The notes under the pieces: model-generated
Databases searched by the model: none
What the model saw: only the letters and a program-made list of their open reading frames with translations
Told to the model about the DNA's origin: nothing
Shown here: piece by piece, positions 20,844 through 29,677 of the stretch
How the letters are laid out: the number at the start of each line of letters is the position of its first letter
How positions within the stretch are numbered: the first letter of the stretch is position 1
Origin: Variovorax boronicumulans
GTDB taxonomy: Bacteria > Pseudomonadota > Gammaproteobacteria > Burkholderiales > Burkholderiaceae_C
Reading direction: 5' to 3'
Length of the DNA: 64,000 nucleotides
Assembly (NCBI RefSeq): GCF_029892485.1
Contig: NZ_JARXVG010000001.1
Location: 434,001 to 498,000, forward strand
Made by a program: the position numbers and the translations under genes

Positions 20844-21472
20844 GTTTGATTCCGAAGAAGGGCACGGTCTACGTCGTCGACGATGACGAAGCCGTACGCG
20901 ATTCGCTGCAATGGCTGCTCGAAGGCAAGGACTACAGAGTCCGCTGTTTCGATTCCGCCGAATCCTTTCTCTCTCGATACGACCCGCGCGAAGTCGCCTG
21001 TTTGATCGTCGACATCCGCATGGCCGGCATGACCGGCCTCGAATTGCAGGATCGACTGATCGAGCGGCGCTCTCCGTTGCCGATCGTGGTCATCACCGGC
21101 CACGGCGACGTGCCGATGGCGGTCGACAGCATGAAGAAGGGCGCGATGGATTTCATCCAGAAGCCCTTCAACGACGAAGAGCTCGTCACGCTGGTCGAGC
21201 GCATGCTCGAACATGCGCGCGGCGCCTTTACGCAGCACCAGCAGTCGGCCAGCCGCGACGCGCTGCTGTCCAAGCTCACCGGCCGCGAGGCGCAGGTGCT
21301 CGAGCGCATCGTCGCCGGCCGCCTGAACAAGCAGATCGCCGACGACCTGGGCATCAGCATCAAGACGGTGGAGGCGCACCGCGCCAACATCATGGAAAAG
21401 CTCAACGCCAACACGGTGGCCGATCTGCTGAAGATCGCACTCGGGCAGGCGGCCCCCGCGGCCAAGGCCTAG
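20840..21472 (+). CDS. FixJ-family response regulator (REC plus LuxR-type HTH)
   Basis: A 210-residue regulator with a receiver domain (residues 1-125: acidic pair VVDDDEAV, phospho-acceptor Asp58 in [10 protein letters not shown], switch Thr in [12 protein letters not shown], Lys in FIQKPFND) and a C-terminal LuxR/FixJ helix-turn-helix ([16 protein letters not shown]...[18 protein letters not shown]). It is translationally coupled by ATGA to the kinase, making a two-component pair. The direct neighbourhood suggests aceE or folD as targets, but no operator could be assigned. Confidence 0.95.
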   Translation: MSLIPKKGTVYVVDDDEAVRDSLQWLLEGKDYRVRCFDSAESFLSRYDPREVACLIVDIRMAGMTGLELQDRLIERRSPLPIVVITGHGDVPMAVDSMKKGAMDFIQKPFNDEELVTLVERMLEHARGAFTQHQQSASRDALLSKLTGREAQVLERIVAGRLNKQIADDLGISIKTVEAHRANIMEKLNANTVADLLKIALGQAAPAAKA

Positions 21473-21505
21473 AAGCTATCTTCGCTATAGCGATGCATAT
21501 CCCCC

Positions 21506-21529
21506 ACGCCTGCGCAAGCGGGCGTTTTT
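21506..21529 (+). terminator. Intrinsic terminator after the two-component genes
   Basis: ACGCCTGC (21506-21513), loop GCAA, GCGGGCGT (21518-21525) with one T-G pair, then a T tract to 21529. It separates the kinase-regulator transcript from folD, which starts 20 bases further on; some read-through to folD seems likely. Confidence 0.75.
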
Positions 21530-21548
21530 ACTTGGAAAATCGAAACCG

Positions 21549-22400
21549 ATGACCGCCCAACTGATCGACGGCAACGCCCTCGCCAAAACCATCCGCGCCG
21601 AAGTCGCAGGCCGCACCGCCGCACTCAAGGCCCGTGGCGTGAACCCGGCTCTTTCCATCATCCTCGTGGGCGAAGACCCGGCCAGCCAGGTCTACACGAA
21701 GCACAAGGTCAACGACAGCACGCAGACCGGCCTCGAAGCCACGCTGGAGACCTACCCCGCCGACCTGAGCGAAGCCGACCTGCTGGCCCGCATCCGCGCA
21801 CTCAATGACGACCCGAAGGTGCACGGCATCCTGGTCCAACTGCCATTGCCCAGGCACATGGACAGCCAGAAGGTCATCGAGACCATCTCGCCCGCCAAGG
21901 ACGTGGACGGCTTCCACGTCGCCAGCGCCGGCGCGCTGATGACCGGCGCCCCCGGCTTCTGGCCCTGCACGCCGCACGGCTGCATGAAGATGCTCGAAGC
22001 CATCGGCTACGACCTGCGCGGCAAGCATGCGGTGGTCATCGGCCGCAGCAACATCGTCGGCAAGCCGATGGCCATGATGCTGCTGGCCAAGAGCGCCACC
22101 GTGACCATCTGCCACAGCGCGACGCAAGACCTGGGCGCGATCACGCGGCAGGCCGACGTGATCGTCGCTGCTGTCGGCAAGCTCAACCTGCTGACCGCCG
22201 ACATGGTGAAGCCCGGCGCGGTCGTCATCGACGTGGGCATGAACCGCAAGGCGGACGGCAAGCTCGCCGGCGACGTCGATTTCGATGGCGTGAAGGAAGT
22301 GGCCGGCTGGATCACCCCCGTGCCCGGCGGCGTCGGCCCCATGACCCGCGCCATGCTCTTGATCAACACCCTTGAAGCGGCCGAACGCGCCGCCAAGTGA
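21549..22400 (+). CDS. folD: Bifunctional methylenetetrahydrofolate dehydrogenase / methenyl-THF cyclohydrolase
   Basis: A 283-residue FolD that interconverts 5,10-methylene-, methenyl- and 10-formyl-tetrahydrofolate with NADP. Seen: the YTKHKVNDS segment with the catalytic Lys, [22 protein letters not shown], the NADP-binding [14 protein letters not shown] and the C-terminal [15 protein letters not shown]. Length and motifs are standard. It overlaps, or lies a few bases before, the M3 peptidase gene depending on the start chosen for that gene. Confidence 0.98.
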   Translation: MTAQLIDGNALAKTIRAEVAGRTAALKARGVNPALSIILVGEDPASQVYTKHKVNDSTQTGLEATLETYPADLSEADLLARIRALNDDPKVHGILVQLPLPRHMDSQKVIETISPAKDVDGFHVASAGALMTGAPGFWPCTPHGCMKMLEAIGYDLRGKHAVVIGRSNIVGKPMAMMLLAKSATVTICHSATQDLGAITRQADVIVAAVGKLNLLTADMVKPGAVVIDVGMNRKADGKLAGDVDFDGVKEVAGWITPVPGGVGPMTRAMLLINTLEAAERAAK

Positions 22401-22405
22401 TTCAC

Positions 22406-24463
22406 ATGGCCATCACGAACAACCCCCTCCTCGACTTCACCGACCTCCCGCTGTTCGACCGCATCAAGCCCGAGCACGTGGCGCCCGCCGTCGATGTGCT
22501 GCTCGCTGAAGCCGAAACCGCGCTGCAAGCCGCCACGGCACCGGAATTTCCTGCCGATTGGAACGAAATCTCCAAGGTGCTCGAAGTCGCGTCGGAGCGC
22601 TTCGGCCGTGCATGGAACGCCGTCGGCCACCTGAACGCCGTGGCCGACACGCCCGAGCTGCGCGCGGCCTACAACGAGGCCATGCCGCGCGTCACCGCCT
22701 TCTGGACCCGCCTGGGCTCCGACGAACGGCTCTACGCGAAGTACAAGGCCATCAACGTCGCCACGCTCAATAGCGAGCAGCGCCAGGCGCATCGCAATGC
22801 CGTACGCAACTTCGTGCTCGGTGGCGCCGAGCTGCAGGGCGATGCCAAGAAGCGCTTCGCCGACATCCAGGAACGCCAGGCCGAACTGAGCCAGAAGTTC
22901 AGCGAGAACGCACTCGACGCCACCGACGCCTTCGCCTACTACGCCAAGCTCGGTGAGCTAGACGGAGTGCCCGAGGACGTGGTGAGCGCCGCGCGCTCCG
23001 CCGCCGAGGCCGAAGGCAAGGACGGCTACAAGCTCACGCTCAAGATGCCCTGCTACCTGCCGGTGATGCAGTTCGCCAAGAGCAGCGCACTGCGCGAAAC
23101 GCTCTACCGCGCCTACGTCACGCGCGCCAGCGAATTCGGCGATGCGGCCTTCGACAACACCGCGCTGATCACCGAGATCCTCGCGCTGCGCGAAGAAGAG
23201 GCCAAGCTCCTGGGCTACAAGAATTTCGGCGAACTCTCGGTGGTGCCGAAGATGGCCGAATCGCCCGAGCAGGTCGTCAAGTTCCTGCGCGATCTCGCGA
23301 CCAAGGCCAAGCCCTATGGCGAACGCGATCTCGCCGACCTGCGCGTCTTCGCTGCCGAGCAATTGAGCATCACCGATCCGCAGCCCTGGGACTGGAGCTA
23401 CATCGGCGAAAAGCTCAAGGAAGCGCGCTATGCCTTCAGCGAGCAGGAGGTGAAGCAGTACTTCCCCGCGCCGAAGGTGATGGCCGGGCTGTTCAAGATC
23501 GTCGAGACGCTTTTCGAAGTGTCCATCCGCCGCGACAGCGCGCCGACCTGGCACCCGAGCGTCGACTTCTACCGCATCGAGCGCGCCGGCCAGAAGGTCG
23601 GCCAGTTCTACCTTGACCCCTCCGCCCGCGCCGCCAAGCGCGGCGGCGCCTGGATGGACGATGTGCGCGCCCGCTGGCTGCGCCCCGACAACGGTGTGCT
23701 GCAAACGCCCGTGGCGCAGTTGGTCTGCAACTTCGCGAGCGGCGTCGACGGCAAGCCGCCGCTCCTCACGCACGACGACGTGACCACCCTCTTCCACGAA
23801 TTCGGCCACGGCCTGCACCACATGCTCACGCAGGTGAACGAGCGCGATGTCTCGGGCATCAGCGGCGTGGAGTGGGACGCTGTCGAGTTGCCGAGCCAGT
23901 TCATGGAGAACTTCTGCTGGGAGTGGGACGTGCTCAGCCACATGACGGCCCACGTCGACACCGGCGAGCCCCTGCCGCGCGCGCTCTTCGACAAGATGGC
24001 CGCCGCCAAGAACTTCCAGAGCGGGCTGCAGACGCTGCGCCAGATCGAGTTCTCGCTGTTCGACATGCTGCTGCACACCGAATACCACGCGGCCGCCGCA
24101 AAGCCGGGCGAGGTGATGGCACTGCTCGGCAAGGTGCGCAGCGAAGTGGCCGTGATGCCCTCGCCGCCATTCAGCCGCACGCCGAACACCTTCAGCCACA
24201 TCTTCTCGGGCGGCTACGCAGCCGGCTACTACAGCTACAAGTGGGCCGAGGTGCTGAGCGCCGACGCCTATGCGGCCTTCGAGGAAACCGTGGGCGCCGA
24301 CGGCGAGCCGAACATCGAGACCGGCCGCAAATACCGCCAGGCCATCCTGGAGGCCGGCGGCAGCCGCAGCGCCATGGATTCGTTCAAGGCTTTCCGCGGC
24401 CGCGAGCCCCAGCTTGATGCATTGCTGCGACATCAGGGCATGGCCGAGGCCCAGCCCGCTTGA
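22406..24463 (+). CDS. prlC: Oligopeptidase A (M3 family zinc metallopeptidase)
   Basis: A 685-residue cytosolic peptidase of the M3A family, which clears short peptides and signal-peptide remnants. The zinc site FHEFGHGLHHML is present, with the further Glu ligand about 25 residues on (DAVELPSQFMENF), and the substrate-binding SGGYAAGYYSYKW near the C-terminus. I chose ATG 22406; a GTG at 22397 that overlaps the folD stop would add three residues. Length agrees with OpdA/PrlC. Confidence 0.95.
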   Translation: MAITNNPLLDFTDLPLFDRIKPEHVAPAVDVLLAEAETALQAATAPEFPADWNEISKVLEVASERFGRAWNAVGHLNAVADTPELRAAYNEAMPRVTAFWTRLGSDERLYAKYKAINVATLNSEQRQAHRNAVRNFVLGGAELQGDAKKRFADIQERQAELSQKFSENALDATDAFAYYAKLGELDGVPEDVVSAARSAAEAEGKDGYKLTLKMPCYLPVMQFAKSSALRETLYRAYVTRASEFGDAAFDNTALITEILALREEEAKLLGYKNFGELSVVPKMAESPEQVVKFLRDLATKAKPYGERDLADLRVFAAEQLSITDPQPWDWSYIGEKLKEARYAFSEQEVKQYFPAPKVMAGLFKIVETLFEVSIRRDSAPTWHPSVDFYRIERAGQKVGQFYLDPSARAAKRGGAWMDDVRARWLRPDNGVLQTPVAQLVCNFASGVDGKPPLLTHDDVTTLFHEFGHGLHHMLTQVNERDVSGISGVEWDAVELPSQFMENFCWEWDVLSHMTAHVDTGEPLPRALFDKMAAAKNFQSGLQTLRQIEFSLFDMLLHTEYHAAAAKPGEVMALLGKVRSEVAVMPSPPFSRTPNTFSHIFSGGYAAGYYSYKWAEVLSADAYAAFEETVGADGEPNIETGRKYRQAILEAGGSRSAMDSFKAFRGREPQLDALLRHQGMAEAQPA

Positions 24464-24493
24464 TGCGGCGCTGAAGCTTGCGATACTCGGGAC

Positions 24494-25138
24494 ATGTATC
24501 TGACGTCTTACAAATCCCTGTCGCATCGCCTGACCGGCCTCGCACTGCTGCTCGTCGCAGCGGGCGCGATGGCCCAGCCGATCTATCGCAACGTCGACAA
24601 GAACGGCAAGGTCACCTTCTCGGACCGCGCGCCCGCCGCCAGCACGGAGCCGGCAGCGGGCCCGCAAAGCGCCGCCACGCCGGCCAGCACGGCGGGGCTG
24701 CCCTATGAACTGCGGCAGGTGGCGCAACGCTATCCCGTGACGCTCTACACCAGCGAAGACTGCGCGCCCTGCAGCGCCGCACGCACGCTGCTCACCACGC
24801 GCGGTATTCCGTTCGACGAGCGCACGGTCAAGAGCAATGAGGAGATCGAGGCGCTGCAGCGCCTGAGCAGCCAGAGCTCGCTGCCGCTGCTCACCATCGG
24901 TACGCAGCAGCTCAAGGGTTACGCGGACAACGAGTGGTCGCAATACCTCGACGCGGCCGGTTATCCCAAGAGCAACAGCCTTCCCGCCGGCTACCGCAAT
25001 GGACCGGCACGGCCCCTGATCGCCGCGCAACAGGCGGCGCCCGCGTCCCGCGCTGCTGCACCCGCCGCGCCACCCCCGCCACCGCCCGCCGCACCGAGCG
25101 ATCCGGGTGCGGGCAATCCGGCAGGCATCAAGTTCTGA
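24494..25138 (+). CDS. Secreted DUF4124 / glutaredoxin-like thiol protein
   Basis: A 214-residue protein with a signal peptide ending GAMAQ, a DUF4124-like strand pair (IYRNVDKNGKVTFSDRAP), then a glutaredoxin fold: LYTSEDCAPCSAARTLL with a CAPC redox pair, SLPLLTIGTQQLKGY containing the cis-Pro loop, and a Gly-Tyr segment. The C-terminus is Ala/Pro-rich with a run of prolines and looks disordered. The motif suggests periplasmic disulfide exchange; the partner is unknown. It starts 30 bases after prlC and converges on rpiA. Confidence 0.85.
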   Translation: MYLTSYKSLSHRLTGLALLLVAAGAMAQPIYRNVDKNGKVTFSDRAPAASTEPAAGPQSAATPASTAGLPYELRQVAQRYPVTLYTSEDCAPCSAARTLLTTRGIPFDERTVKSNEEIEALQRLSSQSSLPLLTIGTQQLKGYADNEWSQYLDAAGYPKSNSLPAGYRNGPARPLIAAQQAAPASRAAAPAAPPPPPPAAPSDPGAGNPAGIKF

Positions 25139-25161
25139 CCTGGGCGGTTCGCCGCCTCAGG
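25139..25161. terminator. Hairpin between convergent genes, possible bidirectional terminator
   Basis: CCTGGGCGG, loop TTCG, CCGCCTCAGG forms a GC stem with one bulge in the 18 bases between the glutaredoxin-like gene and rpiA, and includes the rpiA stop. No T tract follows on either strand, so termination strength is uncertain. Confidence 0.4.
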
Positions 25162-25870
25162 CGAACTGCATCGTATTGACGCCCGTCGCGGTGCCCAGCA
25201 GGCACACATCGGCCTTCTGGTGGGCAAAGACGCCGACCGTCACCACGCCGGGCCACTGGCTCACTTCGGATTCGAACGCGAGCGGATCGGCGATCTTCAG
25301 GCCCGTCACGTCGACGATGTGCTGGCCGTTGTCGGTGACCAGCGGCAGGCCGTCTTTCTCGCGCACCTGCGCGATGCCCCCCATGGCCGCGAACTGGCGC
25401 ATCACACGCTGTGCAGCCATCGGGATCACCTCCACCGGCAGCGGGAAGGCGCCGAGCGTCTCGACCAGCTTGGAGGCGTCGGCGATGCACACGAAGCGCT
25501 TCGACTGCGCCGCGACGATCTTTTCGCGCGTGAGCGCCGCGCCGCCGCCCTTCACCATGAAGCCGTTGTGATCGATTTCATCGGCGCCGTCGATGTAGAC
25601 CGCCAGCTCCTCCACCTCGTTGCTGTCGAACACCGGGATGCCCAACGCGCGCAGGCGTTCGGTCGAGGCGACCGAGCTGGAGACGGCACCCTTGATCTCG
25701 TCCTTGATCGTCGCCAGCGCGTCGATGAACTTGTTGACCGTCGAACCGGTGCCGACGCCGACGATCTCGCCCTTTACCACGTAGGCCAGTGCGGCACGGC
25801 CGACCTGGGCCTTGAGTTCGTCCTGGGAAAGCGCTGCGGGAGCGGAAGATGGGGAGGCGGGTGCGGTCAT
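25157..25870 (-). CDS. rpiA: Ribose-5-phosphate isomerase A
   Basis: A 237-residue enzyme that interconverts ribose-5-phosphate and ribulose-5-phosphate in the pentose phosphate pathway. Seen: [14 protein letters not shown] (phosphate loop), IDGADEID with the catalytic Asp region, [14 protein letters not shown] with the catalytic Glu, and [16 protein letters not shown]. Two starts are possible; ATG 25870 is preferred because the other (25891) adds seven residues not typical of the family and narrows the gap to pyrD. The gene diverges from pyrD with only 40 bases between starts. Confidence 0.96.
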   Translation of the reverse strand: MTAPASPSSAPAALSQDELKAQVGRAALAYVVKGEIVGVGTGSTVNKFIDALATIKDEIKGAVSSSVASTERLRALGIPVFDSNEVEELAVYIDGADEIDHNGFMVKGGGAALTREKIVAAQSKRFVCIADASKLVETLGAFPLPVEVIPMAAQRVMRQFAAMGGIAQVREKDGLPLVTDNGQHIVDVTGLKIADPLAFESEVSQWPGVVTVGVFAHQKADVCLLGTATGVNTMQFA

Positions 25871-25910
25871 CGCGGAGAATCCTTGGCTCATTGAAGTCGA
25901 GAATTATCCG

Positions 25911-26987
25911 ATGCCCCTGCTGCTGCCCTCTTCGCTCTATGGCCTCGCCCGCCCTTTCCTGTTCGGATTCGACCCCGAGCACGCCCATGAAATCACCCTC
26001 GACGGCCTCGCGCGCACGCAGAACACGCCGCTGGCCTGCGCCTATTCGGCACCGCGCGTGGACGACCCCGTCACGCTGGCCGGGCTGACCTTTCCGAATC
26101 GCGTGGGCCTGGCCGCCGGGCTCGACAAGAACGCCCGCTGCATCGACGCCTTTGCAGCCATGGGTTTCGGCTTCGTCGAGGTCGGCACGGTGACGCCGAA
26201 GGCGCAGCCGGGCAACCCCAAGCCGCGCATGTTCCGCCTGCCACAGCGCGATGCGCTGATCAACCGGCTCGGCTTCAACAACGAAGGACTCGACGCCTTC
26301 CTGGCCAACGTGCAGAACGCGCGCTTTCGCAAGAACAGCGGCGGCAAGACGCCGATGTTGCTCGGCCTGAACATCGGCAAGAACGCGGCGACGCCTATCG
26401 AGCGTGCGGTGGACGACTACCTCGCCTGCCTCGACGGCGTGTACTCGCATGCCGACTACGTGACGATCAACATCTCGAGCCCCAACACGGCCAACCTTCG
26501 CTCGCTTCAGAGCGACGAGGCGCTCGACGCGCTGCTCGGCGCAGTGGCCGAGCGGCGCGAGGCATTGGCCACGCGCCACGGCAAGCGCTCGCCGCTGTTC
26601 GTGAAGATCGCACCCGATCTCGATGAGGCCCAGGTGGCGGTCATCGCCGCCACGCTGCAGCGCCACCGGATGGACGGCGTGATCGCGACCAACACCACGC
26701 TGGCACGCGATGCGGTGGCCGGGCTGCCGCATGCCGCTGAAGCCGGCGGGCTGTCAGGCGCGCCGGTGCGCGAGGCAAGCAACCGCGTGATAGCGCAGCT
26801 GCGCGCGGTGCTGGGAAAGGACTTCCCGATCATCGGCGTGGGCGGCGTCCTGAGCGCGGCCGATGCCAAGGCCAAGATCGCAGCGGGCGCGGACGTGGTG
26901 CAGATCTACACCGGACTGATCTATCGCGGCCCGGCGCTGGTCCGCGAAGCGGCCCAGGCGCTGCTGCGCGATCGCAGCAAGGCCTGA
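25911..26987 (+). CDS. pyrD: Dihydroorotate dehydrogenase (quinone), class 2
   Basis: A 358-residue FMN enzyme of pyrimidine synthesis, attached to the inner membrane through its N-terminal helices ([19 protein letters not shown]) and passing electrons to quinone. Seen: [58 protein letters not shown] and the FMN phosphate site [19 protein letters not shown]. The start at 25911 matches the family N-terminus; an in-frame extension upstream lies within rpiA. Its stop codon is the loop of a terminator hairpin. Confidence 0.97.
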   Translation: MPLLLPSSLYGLARPFLFGFDPEHAHEITLDGLARTQNTPLACAYSAPRVDDPVTLAGLTFPNRVGLAAGLDKNARCIDAFAAMGFGFVEVGTVTPKAQPGNPKPRMFRLPQRDALINRLGFNNEGLDAFLANVQNARFRKNSGGKTPMLLGLNIGKNAATPIERAVDDYLACLDGVYSHADYVTINISSPNTANLRSLQSDEALDALLGAVAERREALATRHGKRSPLFVKIAPDLDEAQVAVIAATLQRHRMDGVIATNTTLARDAVAGLPHAAEAGGLSGAPVREASNRVIAQLRAVLGKDFPIIGVGGVLSAADAKAKIAAGADVVQIYTGLIYRGPALVREAAQALLRDRSKA

Positions 26988-27000
26988 GGCCTTTTTCTTT
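26979..27000 (+). terminator. Intrinsic terminator whose loop is the pyrD stop codon
   Basis: AAGGCC (26979-26984), loop TGA (26985-26987, the pyrD stop), GGCCTT (26988-26993), then TTTCTTT. A perfect 6-bp stem with a T-rich tail. Confidence 0.8.
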
Positions 27001-27003
27001 CTC

Positions 27004-27717
27004 TCAGCGCATGCGCCAGAGGATGGGCGCAATGACGGCTGCCCAGCGCAGCAGGCGCTTGGGGCGAATCACCACCACGGCGGCCGCGACGACGACGCCG
27101 GCAGCCACCGGATGCGCCCGCGCAATTCGCAGTGCGGCAGCAGAGGCCGTTTCGTTGGGCGGAGGCGCTTCGCGCTCGGTGGCGTCCGCCGGCTGCGTTT
27201 CGCGACCGCCTTGCAGGGTCGCGATGCGCTCGCGCTGACGCTCCATGCGCGCGAGCAGCTCTTCGCGCGTGGCAGGCCGCGGAGGACGTGGCGCTTCCTG
27301 GTCTTCCGGGTCCTTGCCGAGTCCGAAGCTGTCTTGGACCCAGGCCCAGTCGCGCTCGAACTCCTGACGTGCCGGAATGAAGCTGTTGGAGGCGTTGCGC
27401 AGGGTCAGCAGGAGACCGGCGGCAGCGCCCAGCCAGAGCACGATCCACACGCCGGCCACCGACCACGCAGCCGTGATGCGGTACGGCGTTTCCCAGAAAT
27501 GCACCACCACTGCCATCGACAGCAGGGCCACGGTGACGGTGGTCAGTCCGAGCACGGCCACCACGAGGATGAGCATCAGCTTCAGGCGCTGCTTCTCGTC
27601 CTCCCAGGCCATGCGCAGCAACTGCACCCGGTCTTCCGCCGCCAGTGCGCCTTCTGCGGCGACGATGCGCAGCTGGCGGATGCGGCCACTCAGCCCGAAC
27701 AGGGAGAGCAGCCTCAT
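27004..27717 (-). CDS. Phage holin-family membrane protein (YqjE/DUF1469-like)
   Basis: A 237-residue protein. I start it at ATG 27717 (MRLLSLFGLSGRIRQL). An amphipathic N-terminal helix is followed by two membrane segments near residues 55-80 (LMLILVVAVLGLTTVTVALL) and 90-115 (AAWSVAGVWIVLWLGAAAGLLL), a charged Gln/Arg region, and a short hydrophobic C-terminal stretch. This is the arrangement of the YqjE branch of the holin superfamily, a chromosomal protein and not a phage lysis gene. It lies downstream of the DUF883 gene, repeating the yqjD-yqjE pairing of enterobacteria. Function poorly known. Confidence 0.8.
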   Translation of the reverse strand: MRLLSLFGLSGRIRQLRIVAAEGALAAEDRVQLLRMAWEDEKQRLKLMLILVVAVLGLTTVTVALLSMAVVVHFWETPYRITAAWSVAGVWIVLWLGAAAGLLLTLRNASNSFIPARQEFERDWAWVQDSFGLGKDPEDQEAPRPPRPATREELLARMERQRERIATLQGGRETQPADATEREAPPPNETASAAALRIARAHPVAAGVVVAAAVVVIRPKRLLRWAAVIAPILWRMR

Positions 27718-27786
27718 GAGCAGGCTCCTGCCCCGCTCAGTGGGCGGCAGCAAACGGTCCGGCAGTGCGCGCTTGGGTCAGCGCGA

Positions 27787-28083
27787 TCAGCGGCGGCCAA
27801 GCAACAGACCCACCAGCACGCCGACGGCCAGTGCGGCGCCTGCGATCTGCCAAGGTTCGTCGTGGGCGTAGGCGTTGGTGGCGGAGGCCGCCTCGCGCGC
27901 CTTCTTGGCGGCGAGCTTGCTCTTCTCGGCGGCGAGCTCGCGCGCGATGGCGAGCTTGGTGTCGATGCGCTGGCGCAGCGCCTTGATGTGGGGAACCGAA
28001 TCCAGGTCCTTGCTGGCCAGCACGCCGCGCACGTCGCTTGCGATGTCTTCAGCCGCTGCTTCAAGATTGTTGGATGCACTCAT
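27787..28083 (-). CDS. DUF883/ElaB/YqjD-type inner-membrane protein
   Basis: A 98-residue protein from ATG 28083 (MSASNNLEAAAEDIASDVRG). An alpha-helical charged body is followed by the C-terminal glycine-rich membrane anchor PWQIAGAALAVGVLVGLLLGRR typical of ElaB/YqjD/YgaM. E. coli YqjD binds ribosomes at the membrane in stationary phase; whether this homologue does so is inference. A GGAAAG-like ribosome site precedes the ATG. It lies 69 bases before the holin-family gene in the same direction. Confidence 0.88.
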   Translation of the reverse strand: MSASNNLEAAAEDIASDVRGVLASKDLDSVPHIKALRQRIDTKLAIARELAAEKSKLAAKKAREAASATNAYAHDEPWQIAGAALAVGVLVGLLLGRR

Positions 28084-28218
28084 TGGAAACTTTCCTCCGT
28101 GATGACACCGGCACCGCGCCGGCGGCTTCACGCCAGCAAATGGCGTGGTGTCATGTTACAGGCTCGAAAGCCCCTCATGCGTGGCAGATGTGCAGACTTG
28201 TGCACTTGATGAAGTGGC

Positions 28219-29322
28219 TCAGGCATCGGCCAGCAGCCGGGCCACGTGGGCGCCGATCGCAAGGCTGCTGGTGAGCCCGGGCGATTCGATGCCGAACAGG
28301 TTGACCAGCCCCGGCACGCCATGCGAAGCGGGCCCTTCGATCATGAAGTCGGCCGCCGGCTCGCCCGGGCCCGATATCTTGGGCCGCATGCCGGCGTAGC
28401 CCGGGATCAATCCGCCATCGGGCAGCGCGGGCCAGTACTTGCGCACCTCGGCGTAGAAGTTGTTGCCGCGGGCAGGGTCCACCACGAGGTCGTCGGCCGA
28501 GTCGACCCATTGCACGTCGGGCCCGAACTTGGCCTGCCCGCCCAAGTCGAGCGTCAGGTGCACGCCCAAGCCCCCGGGCTCGGGCACAGGGTAGATCAGC
28601 CGGCTGAAGGGCGCACGGCCCGAGAGGGTGAAGTAGTTGCCCTTGGCGAAGTGCTCTTTCGGAATCGCCGAGGCTGGCAAACCCTCGAACCGCCGGGCCA
28701 GCGCCGGTGCGCCGAGGCCCGCCGCGTTGACGACGCTGCGGCAGCGCAGCGCCGTTCCGTCCTCGGCGATCAGGACGGTGCCGCTGCCGCCACATTCGGC
28801 GCGCGTGATGGGCGACTTCAGTGCCAGCATGCCGCCCGCGTTTTCCAGGTCGCCGAGCAGGCTCAGCATGAGCGCGTGGCTGTCGACGATGCCGGTGCTG
28901 GGCGAATGCAACGCCGCCGTGCAATGCAGTTGCGGCTCCATCTGGCGGGCTTGCGCTGCGGTGATCTGCACGAGGTCGGCTACACCATTGGCCGCGGCCT
29001 TCGCGCGGATCGCTTCGAGCTGGCCCACCTGCTCGGCAGACGTCGCCACGATCAGCTTGCCGCAGCGCTGGTGCGGGACACCGCGCTCCGTCGCATACGC
29101 GTAGAGCGCGTGCCGGCCTTCGACACACAGACGCGCCTTGAGCGAGCCCTGCGGGTAGTAGATGCCGGCGTGAATGACTTCGCTGTTGCGCGAACTGGTG
29201 CCGGTGCCAATGGCACCTTCGGCCTCGAGCACCAACACCTCCCGGCCCGCGAGCGCCAAGGCGCGCGCCACTGCCAGTCCCACCACACCGCCGCCGATGA
29301 CGGCGCAATCGAGTTCGTCCAT
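28219..29322 (-). CDS. FAD-dependent oxidoreductase, L-2-hydroxyglutarate oxidase (LhgO)-like
   Basis: A 367-residue DAO-family flavoenzyme. Seen: the dinucleotide site [17 protein letters not shown], the family signature [32 protein letters not shown] and the C-terminal [15 protein letters not shown]. These match L-2-hydroxyglutarate dehydrogenases/oxidases (LhgO, L2HGDH), which return L-2-hydroxyglutarate to 2-oxoglutarate and feed electrons to the quinone pool. Substrate specificity within the family is not certain from sequence. It is a single gene on the minus strand; about 135 bases separate it from the DUF883 gene. Confidence 0.87.
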   Translation of the reverse strand: MDELDCAVIGGGVVGLAVARALALAGREVLVLEAEGAIGTGTSSRNSEVIHAGIYYPQGSLKARLCVEGRHALYAYATERGVPHQRCGKLIVATSAEQVGQLEAIRAKAAANGVADLVQITAAQARQMEPQLHCTAALHSPSTGIVDSHALMLSLLGDLENAGGMLALKSPITRAECGGSGTVLIAEDGTALRCRSVVNAAGLGAPALARRFEGLPASAIPKEHFAKGNYFTLSGRAPFSRLIYPVPEPGGLGVHLTLDLGGQAKFGPDVQWVDSADDLVVDPARGNNFYAEVRKYWPALPDGGLIPGYAGMRPKISGPGEPAADFMIEGPASHGVPGLVNLFGIESPGLTSSLAIGAHVARLLADA

Positions 29323-29354
29323 GGCGCGAGCTTAGCGCGGCCCGCGCGGCGTAC

Positions 29355-29477
29355 TCACGACATGGTGGGTGGTGGCTCCGGGTCCGTGGGCTCGCTGGGC
29401 GGCGTGCTCGGCCCTTCGTCGGGCTCCACGGGCAAGTCCGGGGTGACGGGGGTCGGAAGATCGGGATGAGTGGCCAT
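29355..29477 (-). CDS. Small proline-rich acidic protein, 40 residues
   Basis: A short ORF from ATG 29477, preceded by a strong Shine-Dalgarno (AAAGGAGA 6 bases before the start). The product is almost only Pro, Thr, Asp, Glu, Ser and Gly (starts MATHPDLPTPVTPDLPVEPD), strongly acidic and presumably disordered, with no signal peptide or membrane segment. I recall similar short proline-rich proteins annotated as hypothetical in Burkholderiales but cannot confirm this. It ends 32 bases before the oxidase gene start, so they may share a transcript. Confidence 0.6.
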   Translation of the reverse strand: MATHPDLPTPVTPDLPVEPDEGPSTPPSEPTDPEPPPTMS

Positions 29478-29614
29478 GGTCGTCTCCTTTGCTTTCTTGT
29501 AAGACGTTGCCGCAAAGGGCTGGCAAGCATGCAACCGCACTTTGCGTCAGCGAGAGCCGACAGTTCGCGCTCCGCCTCAAGAAGAAGATCGAATCCGCGA
29601 GCCGCTGTTTAAGA

Positions 29615-29645
29615 TCCGGATCGGACGCCGGGCATCCGATCCGGA
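29615..29645. promoter_or_regulatory. Perfect 11-bp inverted repeat upstream of the DUF1266-like gene
   Basis: TCCGGATCGGA (29615-29625), spacer CGCCGGGCA, TCCGATCCGGA (29635-29645), ending 32 bases before the ATG at 29678. It could be an operator or a hairpin in the 5' leader; no T tract follows, so a terminator is unlikely. Confidence 0.6.
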
Positions 29646-29677
29646 CGCGGACAGGTTTCAAAAACTGGAGGGAATCA

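Noticed and set aside
27004..27717. A phage holin suggesting a prophage remnant
   Set aside because: The protein is of the chromosomal YqjE type next to a YqjD-like gene. No endolysin, integrase, capsid or other phage gene is nearby.
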